From NCBI GenBank assembly GCA_030539165.1, contig JAUNSO010000009.1, positions 50,850 to 90,215 of the forward strand: 39,366 nt of DNA, given 5' to 3'. A program made the translations under genes and the position numbers. This DNA is from a bacterium (GTDB lineage: Bacteria > Bacillota > Clostridia > Lachnospirales > Lachnospiraceae). Every line of letters begins with the position of its first letter. Within the stretch, counting starts at the first letter, position 1. The notes beneath the pieces were generated by a model that was not told the origin of the DNA, made no database searches, and saw only the letters and a program-made list of their open reading frames with translations. This document shows, piece by piece, positions 1-8,611 of the stretch.

Positions 1-204
1 GCATCACAGGCAGCAGTTAAGGCTCAGGCAGCAGCAGCAGAAGCAGCAAGACAGGAACTTTACAAGAGCAATCTTGCAGCGTTCAACGCTTCACAGGCAG
101 CAGTTAAGGCTCAGGCAGCAGCAGCAGAAGCAGCAAGACAGGCTACATTCCAGTCAAACCTTGCAGCATTCAATGCATCACAGGCAGCAGTTAAGTCTAC
201 AGCA
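1..204 (+). repeat. 87-bp in-frame tandem repeat
   Basis: Two complete 87-bp units (1-87, 88-174) and the start of a third (175-204) sit inside the alanine-rich ORF. Unit length is a multiple of three, so copy-number change would keep the frame. Confidence 0.85.
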
Positions 205-288
205 GCAGCTAATCAGGCACAGAGAGATGCTCTCTACAAAGATCTGAAAGCTAAGTTAATCGCAGCTGGCATCTATGTTGCAAACTAA
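1..288 (+). CDS. Alanine-rich tandem-repeat protein, 3' end only
   Basis: Open frame 1 from the window edge to a TAA at 286-288; the start lies outside the window. The 95 visible residues are made of an 87-bp (29-aa) repeat: two full copies at 1-87 and 88-174, and a third diverged copy from 175 that runs into a unique tail ending LIAAGIYVAN. Each unit has an Ala/Gln/Glu/Lys helix (SQAAVKAQAAAAEAARQ) followed by a SNLAAFN-like linker. The first 54 nt of copies 1 and 2 differ at about one position, so the array looks recently duplicated. The composition predicts a long alpha-helical or coiled-coil rod, plausibly structural or secreted, but no signal peptide can be seen because the N-terminus is missing. 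I do not recognise a family and assign no function. A strong terminator follows directly. Confidence 0.75.
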   Translation, partial: ASQAAVKAQAAAAEAARQELYKSNLAAFNASQAAVKAQAAAAEAARQATFQSNLAAFNASQAAVKSTAAANQAQRDALYKDLKAKLIAAGIYVAN

Positions 289-300
289 TTAATATCAATA

Positions 301-328
301 AAAAAGACCGAGTAATCGGTCTTTTTTT
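301..328 (+). terminator. Rho-independent terminator of the Ala-rich gene
   Basis: Stem of about 11 bp (AAAAAGACCGA / TCGGTCTTTTT) with a GTAA loop at 312-315, followed by a T-run to 327. It lies 13 nt after the stop codon at 288. Confidence 0.9.
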
Positions 329-364
329 GTGCGTATGATTACAGGAACAATATGGCCGATTAAC

Positions 365-393
365 TTGTTTCTCGATGTGAATGGTGTTATAAT
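365..393 (+). promoter_or_regulatory. Sigma-A-type promoter for gdpP-rplI-dnaB
   Basis: TTGTTT at 365-370, a 17-nt spacer, and TATAAT at 388-393 with an extended -10 TG at 385-386. The gdpP start codon is about 30 nt downstream, preceded by GGGGAG. Confidence 0.65.
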
Positions 394-423
394 CGTAATA
401 GACGTTAATTTTGGGGAGCCTGT

Positions 424-2454
424 ATGAACAGAAGAATTAGATTTACCGGACAATTGAATTCATATATACAATGGCCTATCTGGCTCAGTCTGATGATGGT
501 AGTCGTAAATGTATACATCTACTTTGTGAATTTGAAAGCAGGTGCTGTACTGACATTTTTTACGCTTGTTTTTCTTTCTATTTCATTATTATTATATTTC
601 AAAAATAGAAATCTGGTTTTAAATGAACTCATCAGTTTTGCCACGCAATATGGACAGGTGCAGCGTCAGCTGCTTCGTGCATTAGAAATTCCATATGCAC
701 TGCTGGATGAGAATGGAAAGGTCATATGGACGAATGAGGCTTTTGAAAAGGTTCTGAGTATCAAAAAAGGCTATCGAAAGTCTATCACGTCTTTGCTTCC
801 GGAGCTGCAGAGAGATGATCTGCCGACAAAGGAATTCGAAACAGAGACCTATATGGCATATGAGGAGCGGGACTATCGCATCAGTATGCGAAAGGTATCC
901 ATGAAGGAAATGGTAGACAGTTCTGTAGTAGATACCTTTGATTATGACAGCTATTTGATTGCGTTATTTATGTTCGATGAAACAGAGATCAACCAGTATG
1001 CAAGAAAAAATGATGAGCAAAAGCTTGCGACCGGACTTATTTATATTGATAATTATGATGAGGCTCTTGAGAGTGTTGAAGAGGTTCGAAGATCACTACT
1101 GGTAGCACTGATAGACAGAAAGATTAATAAGTATTTTTCCGGTATAGACGGATTGGTCAAGAAACTGGAAAAAGATAAATATCTGCTGGTCATGCAAAAA
1201 AAATGGCTGGAGGTACTCAGAGAGAATCGTTTTGAACTGCTGGAGGATGTCAAGACTGTTAATATTGGTAATGAGATGGCAGTGACACTCAGTATAGGTA
1301 TTGGATTGGATGCAGATACATATCTACAGAACTACGATTATGCCAGAAATGCAATTGATCTTGCCCTCGGCAGAGGCGGCGATCAGGCGGTGATCAAGAC
1401 TCCGGATGATATTACTTACTTTGGCGGCAAGAGCCAGAAGGTAGAAAAGAACACCAGAGTCAAGGCACATGCTTTGAAGGAGATCATTGAGAGTAAAGAC
1501 AAGATTGTAATCATGGGTCATAAGATTATAGATGTGGATGCATTTGGTGCAGCAATCGGTGTATTTCGCGCAGCAAAGACCTTTGGTAAGAAAGCACATA
1601 TTGTTGTCAATGAAGTAACAACATCAATTAAGCCGCTTATGGAGAGCTTATTGGATACATCGGAGTATGAAGATGATCTGTTTGTAAATAATAATCAGGC
1701 AACAGAGCTGATTGATGATAATACAGTATTGATTGTGGTAGATGTTAATAAACCGAGTTATACGGAGTGTAAGGAATTGATTGATCTGTGTTCTTCGATT
1801 GTTGTATTGGATCATCACAGACAGAGTACAGAAAAGATCGAAAGCGCGACGCTTTCTTATATAGAGCCTTATGCTTCATCTGCATCCGAAATGGTTGCTG
1901 AAATCCTGCAGTATATCAGTGATGATGTCAAGCTGAGACCGGTGGAGGCAGACTGCATATACTCCGGTATTATGATAGATACGAATAACTTTATGACGAA
2001 AACAGGCGTCAGAACATTTGAGGCAGCGGCATATCTAAGAAGAAATGGCGCAGATGTGACAAGAGTCCGCAAATTATTCAGAGATGATGTAGTAGACTAT
2101 AAAGCAAGAGCAGAGGCTGTACGTCATGCAGAGGTCTACAAAAATGTATTTATGATATCAAAATTTGCCAGTGAAGGAATAGAAAGCCCCACAATTGTAG
2201 GGGCACAGGCAGCCAATGAACTATTGAATATCAATGGAATCAAAGCATCCTTTGTCTTAACAGACTATAACGGAAAGATTTATATCAGTGCACGTTCGAT
2301 TGATGAGATTAACGTTCAGATCATTATGGAGAAGCTTGGCGGAGGCGGACATATGAATATCGCAGGTGCCCAGATCATAGGAGCATCGCTGGATGAGGTC
2401 AAGCAGACGCTGACGGATACACTGGATGAAATGATGAAAGAAGGAGAAATCTAA
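424..2454 (+). CDS. gdpP: Cyclic-di-AMP phosphodiesterase, GdpP (YybT) family
   Basis: A 676-aa membrane phosphodiesterase predicted to hydrolyse c-di-AMP to pApA, controlling turgor, potassium and wall homeostasis. Two transmembrane helices lie at about residues 16-59, followed by a PAS-like region (about 75-165), a degenerate GGDEF domain (about 170-300), and DHH/DHHA1 domains (about 355-670). Metal-binding motifs are visible: [13 protein letters not shown] with H366, D370 and D372; VVDVNKP; LDHHRQ with D463, H464 and H465; and MIDTNNF. The DHHA1 signature is [12 protein letters not shown]. Length and domain order are those of full-length GdpP. The stop codon overlaps the rplI start by one base (TAATG), so translation is probably coupled. 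gdpP-rplI-dnaB is a widely conserved Firmicutes order. Confidence 0.96.
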   Translation: MNRRIRFTGQLNSYIQWPIWLSLMMVVVNVYIYFVNLKAGAVLTFFTLVFLSISLLLYFKNRNLVLNELISFATQYGQVQRQLLRALEIPYALLDENGKVIWTNEAFEKVLSIKKGYRKSITSLLPELQRDDLPTKEFETETYMAYEERDYRISMRKVSMKEMVDSSVVDTFDYDSYLIALFMFDETEINQYARKNDEQKLATGLIYIDNYDEALESVEEVRRSLLVALIDRKINKYFSGIDGLVKKLEKDKYLLVMQKKWLEVLRENRFELLEDVKTVNIGNEMAVTLSIGIGLDADTYLQNYDYARNAIDLALGRGGDQAVIKTPDDITYFGGKSQKVEKNTRVKAHALKEIIESKDKIVIMGHKIIDVDAFGAAIGVFRAAKTFGKKAHIVVNEVTTSIKPLMESLLDTSEYEDDLFVNNNQATELIDDNTVLIVVDVNKPSYTECKELIDLCSSIVVLDHHRQSTEKIESATLSYIEPYASSASEMVAEILQYISDDVKLRPVEADCIYSGIMIDTNNFMTKTGVRTFEAAAYLRRNGADVTRVRKLFRDDVVDYKARAEAVRHAEVYKNVFMISKFASEGIESPTIVGAQAANELLNINGIKASFVLTDYNGKIYISARSIDEINVQIIMEKLGGGGHMNIAGAQIIGASLDEVKQTLTDTLDEMMKEGEI

Positions 2455-2900
2455 TGCAGGTAATATTACTACAGGATGTAAAAGCACTTGGAAAAAAGGG
2501 AGAGATCGTATCTGTCAATGACGGATATGCCAGAAATTTTATATTGCCAAAGAAATTGGGACTTGAAGCGACAGGAAAGAATCTGAATGACCTGAAGCTC
2601 CAGAAGGCCAACGATGAAAAGGTAGCTGAGGAGAATTATGAAGCAGCACTTGAATTGAAGAAGACAGTAGAATCGAAAATGGTTGTCGTGAAGATGAAAG
2701 CAGGAGAAGGCGGCAAGGTGTTTGGTTCTGTTTCAACAAAGGAGATTGCCAAGGAAGCCATGGAACAGTGCGGACTTGATATTGATAAGAAGAAAATGCA
2801 GCTAGCAGAGCCGATTAAGAGCTTTGGTACGCATGTAGTACCCGTGAAGCTGCATCAGAAGGTGACAGCAGAGCTCAATGTAAAGGTACAGGAATTATAG
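2454..2900 (+). CDS. rplI: 50S ribosomal protein L9
   Basis: 148 aa, the normal length for bL9. The N-terminal rRNA-binding domain begins [19 protein letters not shown] and continues with the family hallmark [13 protein letters not shown] long connecting helix and a C-terminal domain (about residues 75-148, containing [13 protein letters not shown]) follow. L9 binds 23S rRNA near the L1 stalk and helps maintain the reading frame. The start codon shares its A with the gdpP stop codon, and the RBS (AAGGAG) lies inside the end of gdpP. The downstream dnaB gene starts 31 nt later, in the same direction. Confidence 0.98.
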   Translation: MQVILLQDVKALGKKGEIVSVNDGYARNFILPKKLGLEATGKNLNDLKLQKANDEKVAEENYEAALELKKTVESKMVVVKMKAGEGGKVFGSVSTKEIAKEAMEQCGLDIDKKKMQLAEPIKSFGTHVVPVKLHQKVTAELNVKVQEL

Positions 2901-2930
2901 GATAAAGTCCGTTTCGAGGAGGACATCCAT

Positions 2931-4271
2931 ATGGATGAGGCACTGATAAAAAGAATACTGCCGCATAGTCTGGAAGCTGAGCAGTCCGTAATCGGCTCCA
3001 TGCTGATGGATAAAGAAGCAATTTTGGTAGCATCCGAGACATTGCACCCGGATGATTTTTATGGAAAGCAATACGGGATTCTGTTTGAATCTATGGTAGA
3101 GCTGTATAATGAAGGAAAAGCTGTTGATTTTGTGACTTTACAGAATCGCCTGAAGGAAAAGGATGCACCGCCTGAGATCAGTTCAATGGAATATGTCAGA
3201 GATCTGGTAGGGCCAATCGTCACATCAGCCAACATAAAGTATTATGCGAATATTGTAGCAGATAAAGCTTTATTGCGAAGACTGATCAGGATTAATGAAG
3301 ATATAGCGAATGCTTGTTATGCAGGCAAGGAGACAACAAACTTCATACTTGAGGATACTGAAAAGCGTATTTTTGATGTCGTTCAGAGAAGAAATACCGG
3401 CGATTTTGTACCAATCAGTGAAGTGGTTATGAATGCTTTGGAGAAGATCAATCTGGCATCTCAGACCAAGGGCGTTGTAACGGGTATAGCCACCGGCTTT
3501 ATTGATTTGGATTATAAGACAGCAGGACTGCAGCCTTCTGATCTGATACTGGTTGCCGCCAGACCTTCCATGGGAAAGACTGCTTTTGTATTGAATATTG
3601 CACAGTATGTCTGCTTTAAGCTGGGTGTATCGGCAGCAATCTTTAGTCTGGAAATGTCAAAGGAACAGCTGGTAAACCGTCTGCTGTCTCTGGAGTCCTT
3701 TGTAAATTCTCAGTCGATTCGTACAGGTAATATGACAGATGCTGATTGGGACAGTCTTGTTGAAGGTGCAGGCATTGTAGGAAATTCAAAATTAGTGATA
3801 GATGATACACCGGGTATCAGCATTTCAGAGCTGCGCTCCAAGTGCAGGAAGTACAAGCTGGAACATGGACTACAGCTGGTCATGATCGATTACTTACAGC
3901 TGATGTCAGGTAGTGGGCGCTCCGATTCTAGACAACAGGAAATCTCTGAAATATCCCGTTCCTTAAAGTCTCTTGCCAGAGAGCTGAGCGTGCCGATCAT
4001 TGCATTATCGCAGCTGTCACGAGCGGTTGAGCAGCGAGAGAATCACAGACCCGTACTATCTGATCTGCGTGAATCAGGAGCCATCGAGCAGGATGCCGAT
4101 GTGGTTATGTTCCTGTATAGAGATGATTACTATAATCATGATACAGAAAAGAAAAATGTAGCGGAAGTGATCATAGCCAAGCAAAGAAACGGCCCAATCG
4201 GAACCATTGAATTGTCATGGATTCCGGATTACACAAAATTTGCGAATTTAGACACGAACAATCATTCATAA
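2931..4271 (+). CDS. dnaB: Replicative DNA helicase DnaB
   Basis: 446 aa hexameric 5'-3' replicative helicase (DnaB in Gram-negative naming, DnaC in Bacillus). The N-terminal domain begins LPHSLEAEQSVIGSMLMDKE. The RecA-like C-terminal ATPase has a Walker A ARPSMGKT with K216, the FSLEMSKEQL motif, a Walker B VMIDYLQLM, the LSQLSRAVEQR segment and an arginine-finger region near SDLRESGAIEQDADVV. There is no intein or truncation. A GAGGAGG ribosome-binding site lies about 9 nt upstream of ATG 2931. It is the last gene of the gdpP-rplI-dnaB unit, which ends at a strong terminator. Confidence 0.98.
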   Translation: MDEALIKRILPHSLEAEQSVIGSMLMDKEAILVASETLHPDDFYGKQYGILFESMVELYNEGKAVDFVTLQNRLKEKDAPPEISSMEYVRDLVGPIVTSANIKYYANIVADKALLRRLIRINEDIANACYAGKETTNFILEDTEKRIFDVVQRRNTGDFVPISEVVMNALEKINLASQTKGVVTGIATGFIDLDYKTAGLQPSDLILVAARPSMGKTAFVLNIAQYVCFKLGVSAAIFSLEMSKEQLVNRLLSLESFVNSQSIRTGNMTDADWDSLVEGAGIVGNSKLVIDDTPGISISELRSKCRKYKLEHGLQLVMIDYLQLMSGSGRSDSRQQEISEISRSLKSLARELSVPIIALSQLSRAVEQRENHRPVLSDLRESGAIEQDADVVMFLYRDDYYNHDTEKKNVAEVIIAKQRNGPIGTIELSWIPDYTKFANLDTNNHS

Positions 4272-4278
4272 ATTATAC

Positions 4279-4317
4279 AAAAGAGGACAGGTTGAGGCAA
4301 ACCGGTCCTCTTTATTT
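4279..4317 (+). terminator. Terminator of gdpP-rplI-dnaB
   Basis: A 14-bp stem with one mismatch (AAAGAGGACAGGTT at 4280-4293 against AACCGGTCCTCTTT at 4300-4313), then TTTATTTTAT. Confidence 0.88.
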
Positions 4318-4360
4318 TATATTAAAAATAAATCACCACAAGTGAGAAATGGGGGATGAT

Positions 4361-4756
4361 ATGAGCAGATATATGATTTCGGAGGCAGCACGTATGGTGG
4401 ATGTGGAGGCGCATGTACTACGATATTGGGAAGGGGAGCTGGAGATGGATATTGCACGAAATGAGATGGGCCATAGATACTATACGCGTGAAAACATTGA
4501 ATGCTTTAGGCGTGTACATGAGATGAAGGAAAATGGATATGGACTGAAAGCAATTAAGATGCTGCTGCAGAATCAAAAGACAGATTCTTTACAGGAGAAC
4601 AAGACAGTTATACAAGAGGATGAACAGAACCGGGAAGAGAATCTGCGTACATTGAAGAAAGAAAAAGAGGATGAAGCAAGGTATCAAAGGTTCGATGAGC
4701 TGTTGAGACTTCGGCAGAGTAAAAATAGAAGGTTATGCAGCCAAAAGCAAAGATAA
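4361..4756 (+). CDS. MerR-type helix-turn-helix regulator, small
   Basis: 131 aa. The N-terminal ~70 residues form a MerR-type winged HTH: MISEAARMVDVEAHVLRYW, then RNEMGHRYYTRENI and GYGLKAIKMLL. The rest is a strongly charged Glu/Lys/Arg helix ending with RFDELLRLRQ. No cysteine or drug-binding sensor domain is present, so the ligand, if any, is unknown. I chose ATG 4361 because GGGGG at 4351-4355 is correctly spaced for it; an in-frame ATG at 4349 overlaps that Shine-Dalgarno. Similar short MerR proteins next to dnaB are, to my knowledge, common in Lachnospiraceae. Its target is not evident. It is separated from dnaB by a terminator and shares a bidirectional terminator with the convergent ferredoxin gene. 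Confidence 0.85.
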   Translation: MSRYMISEAARMVDVEAHVLRYWEGELEMDIARNEMGHRYYTRENIECFRRVHEMKENGYGLKAIKMLLQNQKTDSLQENKTVIQEDEQNREENLRTLKKEKEDEARYQRFDELLRLRQSKNRRLCSQKQR

Positions 4757-4759
4757 AGA

Positions 4760-4800
4760 AAACGACAGAAGCCATATCAATATAGACTTCTGTCGTTTCA
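4760..4800. terminator. Bidirectional terminator between MerR gene and ferredoxin
   Basis: A perfect 12-bp inverted repeat (AAACGACAGAAG at 4760-4771, CTTCTGTCGTTT at 4787-4798) with A-rich and T-rich flanks. It sits between convergent genes. Confidence 0.8.
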
Positions 4801-4841
4801 TAATAGAAACTTCATAAATAAAGCTCCAGATGTATTGCATA

Positions 4842-5012
4842 TTACTCAGATGCGATAGCGCCTGTAGGGCAAACACCTGCGCAAGTACCACAATCGATGC
4901 ATGAGTTAGGGTCGATTTCGAACTTGCCGTCTCCTTCAGAAATTGCGCCTACCGGACACTCGCCTGCACAAGAGCCACAACTTACACATGAGTCAGAAAT
5001 TACATATGCCAT
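4842..5012 (-). CDS. 2[4Fe-4S] ferredoxin
   Basis: A 56-aa clostridial-type ferredoxin. It has two cluster motifs, CVSCGSCAGECPVGAI and CIDCGTCAGVCPTGAI, each of the CX2CX2CX3CP type, so it binds two [4Fe-4S] clusters and acts as a low-potential one-electron carrier in the cytoplasm. ATG at 5012 is preceded by AAGGAGGA at the right distance. It lies 87 nt downstream of the PFL activase gene in the same direction. It is therefore a plausible electron donor for the activase's radical-SAM cluster, but that is inference, since such ferredoxins serve many reactions. It appears to have its own promoter. Confidence 0.96.
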   Translation of the reverse strand: MAYVISDSCVSCGSCAGECPVGAISEGDGKFEIDPNSCIDCGTCAGVCPTGAIASE

Positions 5013-5065
5013 ATCAATATCCTCCTTACTTGTATGTTTAATAATAAAATAACTATCCGCAATCT

Positions 5066-5094
5066 ATTTTAATATAAAGTGATGAAATATACAA
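5066..5094 (-). promoter_or_regulatory. Candidate promoter for ferredoxin
   Basis: Read on the minus strand: TTGTAT (5094-5089), 17-nt spacer, TAAAAT (5071-5066). It overlaps the 3' end region of the activase gene. Confidence 0.4.
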
Positions 5095-5099
5095 GTAGT

Positions 5100-5879
5100 T
5101 TATACACTCTTAGAGGCTTTTCCTTCATCCTTTATTTCCCTGCGTCGTGCTTTAATACCCTTTAAAATGACCTTTTTCTTCTCAATGGCTACAGACTTGT
5201 CCATCTCTGGAGTATCCTTCAACGGATAATCCATACCGAGGTTTTCATACTTCACTTTGCCCATCGTGTGATAGGGCAGCACGTCCAAAGCCTTCAGATT
5301 AGACAAACCGCCGATAAAGTAGCCAAGATCATATAAATACTTGTCATCATCCGTAATGCCCGGTACAACGACGTGACGAATCCAGATCGGTACATTTTTT
5401 GACTCTGTGTACTTTGCAAATGCCAGAATGCCGTCGTTAGGCTGAGAGGTAAGCTCTTTGTGCTTCTCAGGATCAATATGTTTAATATCCAGCATGATCA
5501 GGTTTGTAACCTTCATTAACCGGTCACATTTTTTCACAAACTCTGCATTCTCAGGCTTAAAAGCAATACCGGAGGTATCAATACAGGTATGGATATCATG
5601 ACGCTTTGCTTCTTCAAAAAGCGCTGTCAGGAAATCAATCTGCATCAGAGGCTCACCGCCTGTTACAGTGATTCCGCCGCCTTTATAAAATCCCCGCTTT
5701 TTCTCGAAGTCATCAATGATCTCGCTGACTTCCATCTCTTTGCCGCCATTCATAGGCCATGTATCCGGGTTATGACAATACAGGCATCGCATCGGACAGC
5801 CCTGTACAAATACAACATAACGCACTCCGGGTCCGTCTACTGTACCAAAACTTTCAATTGAATGAATTTTACCTTTCAT
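5100..5879 (-). CDS. pflA: Pyruvate formate-lyase activating enzyme (radical SAM)
   Basis: 259 aa. It uses a [4Fe-4S] cluster and S-adenosylmethionine to abstract hydrogen from the PFL glycine. The radical-SAM motif CX3CX2C is seen as CPMRCLYCHNPDTW near residue 30, preceded by SFGTVDGPGVRYVVFVQG, which is typical of PflA. The GGEP motif (VTGGEPLMQ) follows, and later IDTSG and the DIKHIDPEKHKELT segment. Length matches PflA, with no extra ferredoxin-like insert as found in other glycyl-radical activases; this supports PFL as its substrate. ATG 5879 has an upstream AAGGTGA. A terminator separates it from the three PFL genes, so it is probably transcribed separately. Its substrate here is the separate radical-domain protein encoded at 6063-6305. 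Confidence 0.96.
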   Translation of the reverse strand: MKGKIHSIESFGTVDGPGVRYVVFVQGCPMRCLYCHNPDTWPMNGGKEMEVSEIIDDFEKKRGFYKGGGITVTGGEPLMQIDFLTALFEEAKRHDIHTCIDTSGIAFKPENAEFVKKCDRLMKVTNLIMLDIKHIDPEKHKELTSQPNDGILAFAKYTESKNVPIWIRHVVVPGITDDDKYLYDLGYFIGGLSNLKALDVLPYHTMGKVKYENLGMDYPLKDTPEMDKSVAIEKKKVILKGIKARRREIKDEGKASKSV

Positions 5880-5938
5880 ATTCCGTCACCTTCTTAATCA
5901 AATCTAATAAAAGTGTTTCAATTCGCTTTACCTTTTAT

Positions 5939-5968
5939 ACTATACCATAGAAACATTAAGAACGTAAA
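5939..5968 (-). promoter_or_regulatory. Candidate promoter for pflA
   Basis: Minus strand: TTTACG (5968-5963), 18-nt spacer, TATAGT (5944-5939) with an extended -10 TGG. A small inverted repeat, ATGTT-ctaa-AACAT at 5977-5990, lies just upstream and could be an operator. Confidence 0.4.
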
Positions 5969-6008
5969 TATAAACCATGTTCTAAAACATATACATATCT
6001 TTGTGTAC

Positions 6009-6044
6009 GAAAAAGCCTCCGGTATGAATACCGAAGGCACTTTT
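6009..6044 (-). terminator. Terminator of the split-PFL operon
   Basis: An 11-bp stem with one wobble pair (arms 6015-6025 and 6028-6038). On the minus strand it is followed by a U-tract. It lies about 25 nt after the radical-domain stop codon. Confidence 0.85.
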
Positions 6045-6062
6045 CGTTGTGTCTGTTAATGA

Positions 6063-6305
6063 TTAGATGGACTGATGGAACGTACGAGTAATGATATCGT
6101 TCTGCTGTTCCGGTGTTAACTTGATGAAGTTAACAGCGTATCCTGAGATACGGATTGTTAACTGAGGGTAATTTTCCGGATGCTGCTGAGCATCGAGTAA
6201 TGTCTCCCTGTTCAGTACGTTAACGTTCAAATGATGTCCGCCCTTTGTTGCATAACCATCAAGTAAAGATACTAAGTTGTTAACCTGAGCTGCGTTTGCT
6301 GCCAT
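6063..6305 (-). CDS. Stand-alone glycyl-radical domain of pyruvate formate-lyase
   Basis: 80 aa corresponding to the C-terminal domain of PFL. It contains [20 protein letters not shown], then [18 protein letters not shown] and the radical loop RISGYAVNF, in which G55 is the predicted radical site. It ends [11 protein letters not shown], like the end of E. coli PFL. The domain resembles GrcA/YfiD spare-part proteins, but here the adjacent PFL core has no such domain of its own, so this protein should be essential for activity rather than a repair part. I chose ATG 6305 because AAGGAG, which overlaps the stop of the upstream gene, is 9 nt before it; the in-frame ATG at 6314 directly abuts that Shine-Dalgarno. 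Translation is probably coupled to the upstream cysteine-motif gene. Confidence 0.93.
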   Translation of the reverse strand: MAANAAQVNNLVSLLDGYATKGGHHLNVNVLNRETLLDAQQHPENYPQLTIRISGYAVNFIKLTPEQQNDIITRTFHQSI

Positions 6306-6310
6306 GATTT

Positions 6311-6529
6311 TCATCTCCTTTTTTCATTAAAATCGTCTATGGCGTCGTCTATTGTCGGTACGCTGCATGCGAGAGGGGTTTTGGAACAATCCGTACAACC
6401 CATCGTCTCAACATTACGTACAGCTTCCTCTGTTGTAGATTCTATATCGAGATTGAGGTGGCCGACTCCATTACTCATGGAACCGTCCAGCATTGCTACA
6501 ATGTCGTCTATCATCTGTTCCTGTTTCAT
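6311..6529 (-). CDS. 72-aa PFL-linked protein: half radical-domain-like, with cysteine motif
   Basis: No known family recognised with certainty. The N-terminal half (about residues 5-30, with [20 protein letters not shown]) aligns by eye with the start of the neighbouring glycyl-radical domain ([20 protein letters not shown]). The second half lacks the RxSGYAV loop. Instead it has three cysteines, C45, C48 and C55, in a CX2CX6C arrangement ([11 protein letters not shown]), then an acidic tail [11 protein letters not shown]. The gene sits between the PFL core (42-nt gap) and the radical domain, whose Shine-Dalgarno overlaps its TGA stop, so it is co-expressed with both. ATG 6529 has AGGTGAG just upstream. 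Possible roles (inference): a radical-domain mimic that caps or protects the PFL core, an assembly factor, or a metal/redox-sensing partner. Confidence 0.85.
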   Translation of the reverse strand: MKQEQMIDDIVAMLDGSMSNGVGHLNLDIESTTEEAVRNVETMGCTDCSKTPLACSVPTIDDAIDDFNEKRR

Positions 6530-6571
6530 AGACTCACCTGATTTCTTTCTGCTTCTAAAAACAAAGCCTGC

Positions 6572-8611
6572 TTATTTGTTAAGATCTAATTCAATATCGC
6601 CTGCAAAAATCTGATCTTCCTTACCAAGAGCACCAGGGATAATGGTAAATGTATTAGAAATACCATCCTGAGCATCGTTGAACGGAAGCTTAGCAACTGA
6701 TGATAATGAAGCTACTGCACCGTGAGTATCACGTCCGTGCATTGGGTTAGCACCAGGAGCGAAAGGCTGTCCCTTCTTACGTCCGTCAGGTGTGTTACCT
6801 GTTGCTTTACCATAAGTTACGTTAGAAGTAATGGTCAGAACTGACATTGTCGGGAAACCATCTCTGTATGTGTGATGTCTTCTGATCATTGTCATGAACT
6901 TGGAAACGATCATCTGAGCGATCTCATCTGCACGATCATCATCATTACCATACTTAGGGAAGTCACCAGTGGTCTCAAAGTCTGTGATAACACCATTCTC
7001 ATCTCTGATTACCTTAACCTGTGCATACTTGATTGCTGATAAAGAGTCAGTTACAACAGAAAGTCCTGCGATACCTGTTGCAAAGTAACGAAGTACGTCT
7101 CTGTCATGAAGAGCCATCTGAGCTCTCTCGTAGCAATACTTATCATGCATATAGTGAATTACATTCAGTGTGTTAACATATACATCTGCTAACCACTCCA
7201 TCATATCTGTGAACTTAGCCATAACATCGTCGTAGTTCAGGATGTCACCTTCGATCGGACGATACTTCGGTCCAACCTGTTTCTTTGTAACCTCATCAAC
7301 ACCACCGTTTAATGAGTACAGCATACATTTTGCAAGGTTAGCACGTGCTCCGAAGAACTGCATTTCCTTACCGATTACCATAGAAGATACGCAGCAGGCG
7401 ATACCGTAGTCATCACCGTGTGTTACTCTCATCAGGTCATCGTTCTCATACTGGATAGAAGATGTGTTGATAGATGTCTTAGCACAGAACTTCTTGAAGT
7501 TCTCAGGTAATCTTGTTGACCACAGAACTGTCAGGTTCGGCTCAGGAGCAGCACCTAAGTTGTTCAGTGTGTGCAGATAACGGAAAGACATCTTTGTAAC
7601 CATGTGACGTCCGTCAACACCAACACCACCGATAGACTCTGTTACCCATACCGGGTCACCAGCGAAGATCTGGTTGTATTCAGGTGTACGAGCAAATTTT
7701 ACACATCTTAACTTCATAATGAAGTGATCGATGAATTCCTGAATCTGCTCCTCTGTGAATTTGCCATCCTTTAAATCTCTCTCTGCGAAGCAGTCGATGA
7801 ATGTTGAAGTACGTCCAAGAGACATAGCAGCACCATTCTGCTCTTTTACTGCACACAGATATCCGAAGTAAGTTGCCTGGATAGCTTCCTGTACGTTTGT
7901 TGCAGGTCTTGCAATATCACAGCCATAAGAAGCAGCCATTTCCTTCATCATCTTCAGAGCTACAATCTGCTCTGAGATCTCTTCACGAAGACGGATCACA
8001 TCATCTGTCATAACGCGTCCGGTAGAATCCTTCTGCTCCAGCTTGTCCTCGATCAGTCTGTCGATACCATAAAGAGCGATACGTCTGTAATCGCCAATGA
8101 TACGTCCACGACCGTAAGCATCAGGAAGACCTGTGATAACGTGTGATGAACGGCAAGCTCTCATCTCTGCATTGTAAGCATCGAAGCATCCTGCATTGTG
8201 TGTTTTTCTGTGTGTTGAGAAGAACTCGCTGATCTCAGGATCAACTTCATAACCATTGTCTGAGCAAGCTTTCTCTGCCATTCTGATACCACCATAAGGC
8301 TGCATAGAACGCTTAAAAGGCTTGTCTGTCTGGAAACCAACGATGGTCTCTTTGCTCTTGTCTAAATATCCGGGACCGTGAGAAGTGATGGTAGAGATAA
8401 CCTTGGTGTCCATATCAAGAACTCCGCCTGCCTCGCGCTCCTTTTTCTGTAAGTCAAGTACCTGTGCCCATAAATCTTTTGTGTTCTGTGTAGCTCCGGC
8501 CAAGAAAGAATCATCACCGTCATAAGGTGTGTAGTTCTTCTGGATGAAATCTCTGACGTTAATTTCTTTTTCCCATTTGCCGCCTACGAAACCATTCCAT
8601 TCTGATCTCAT
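6572..8611 (-). CDS. pflB: Pyruvate formate-lyase catalytic core lacking its glycyl-radical domain
   Basis: 679 aa. It converts pyruvate and CoA to acetyl-CoA and formate in mixed-acid fermentation. The N-terminus [19 protein letters not shown] and the whole core match PFL. The active-site pair C406-C407 is in [10 protein letters not shown]. Other conserved segments are [20 protein letters not shown] and [10 protein letters not shown]. The protein ends at [11 protein letters not shown], where a normal ~760-aa PFL continues into the radical domain. 679 aa plus the separate 80-aa domain gives that usual length. The break is not a sequencing frameshift, since a 72-aa gene with its own start lies between the parts. 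ATG 8611 follows AGGAGG at 9 nt. Expression is driven by a near-consensus promoter with a structured leader. Confidence 0.96.
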   Translation of the reverse strand: MRSEWNGFVGGKWEKEINVRDFIQKNYTPYDGDDSFLAGATQNTKDLWAQVLDLQKKEREAGGVLDMDTKVISTITSHGPGYLDKSKETIVGFQTDKPFKRSMQPYGGIRMAEKACSDNGYEVDPEISEFFSTHRKTHNAGCFDAYNAEMRACRSSHVITGLPDAYGRGRIIGDYRRIALYGIDRLIEDKLEQKDSTGRVMTDDVIRLREEISEQIVALKMMKEMAASYGCDIARPATNVQEAIQATYFGYLCAVKEQNGAAMSLGRTSTFIDCFAERDLKDGKFTEEQIQEFIDHFIMKLRCVKFARTPEYNQIFAGDPVWVTESIGGVGVDGRHMVTKMSFRYLHTLNNLGAAPEPNLTVLWSTRLPENFKKFCAKTSINTSSIQYENDDLMRVTHGDDYGIACCVSSMVIGKEMQFFGARANLAKCMLYSLNGGVDEVTKKQVGPKYRPIEGDILNYDDVMAKFTDMMEWLADVYVNTLNVIHYMHDKYCYERAQMALHDRDVLRYFATGIAGLSVVTDSLSAIKYAQVKVIRDENGVITDFETTGDFPKYGNDDDRADEIAQMIVSKFMTMIRRHHTYRDGFPTMSVLTITSNVTYGKATGNTPDGRKKGQPFAPGANPMHGRDTHGAVASLSSVAKLPFNDAQDGISNTFTIIPGALGKEDQIFAGDIELDLNK

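Noticed and set aside
1..204. The 87-bp repeat as a CRISPR-like array
   Set aside because: Units are contiguous without variable spacers and stay in one reading frame encoding an Ala-rich protein.
6063..8611. The PFL break as a frameshift or assembly error
   Set aside because: The two halves are separated by a complete 72-aa gene with its own start and stop, and both it and the radical domain have positioned Shine-Dalgarno sequences. A single indel cannot produce this.
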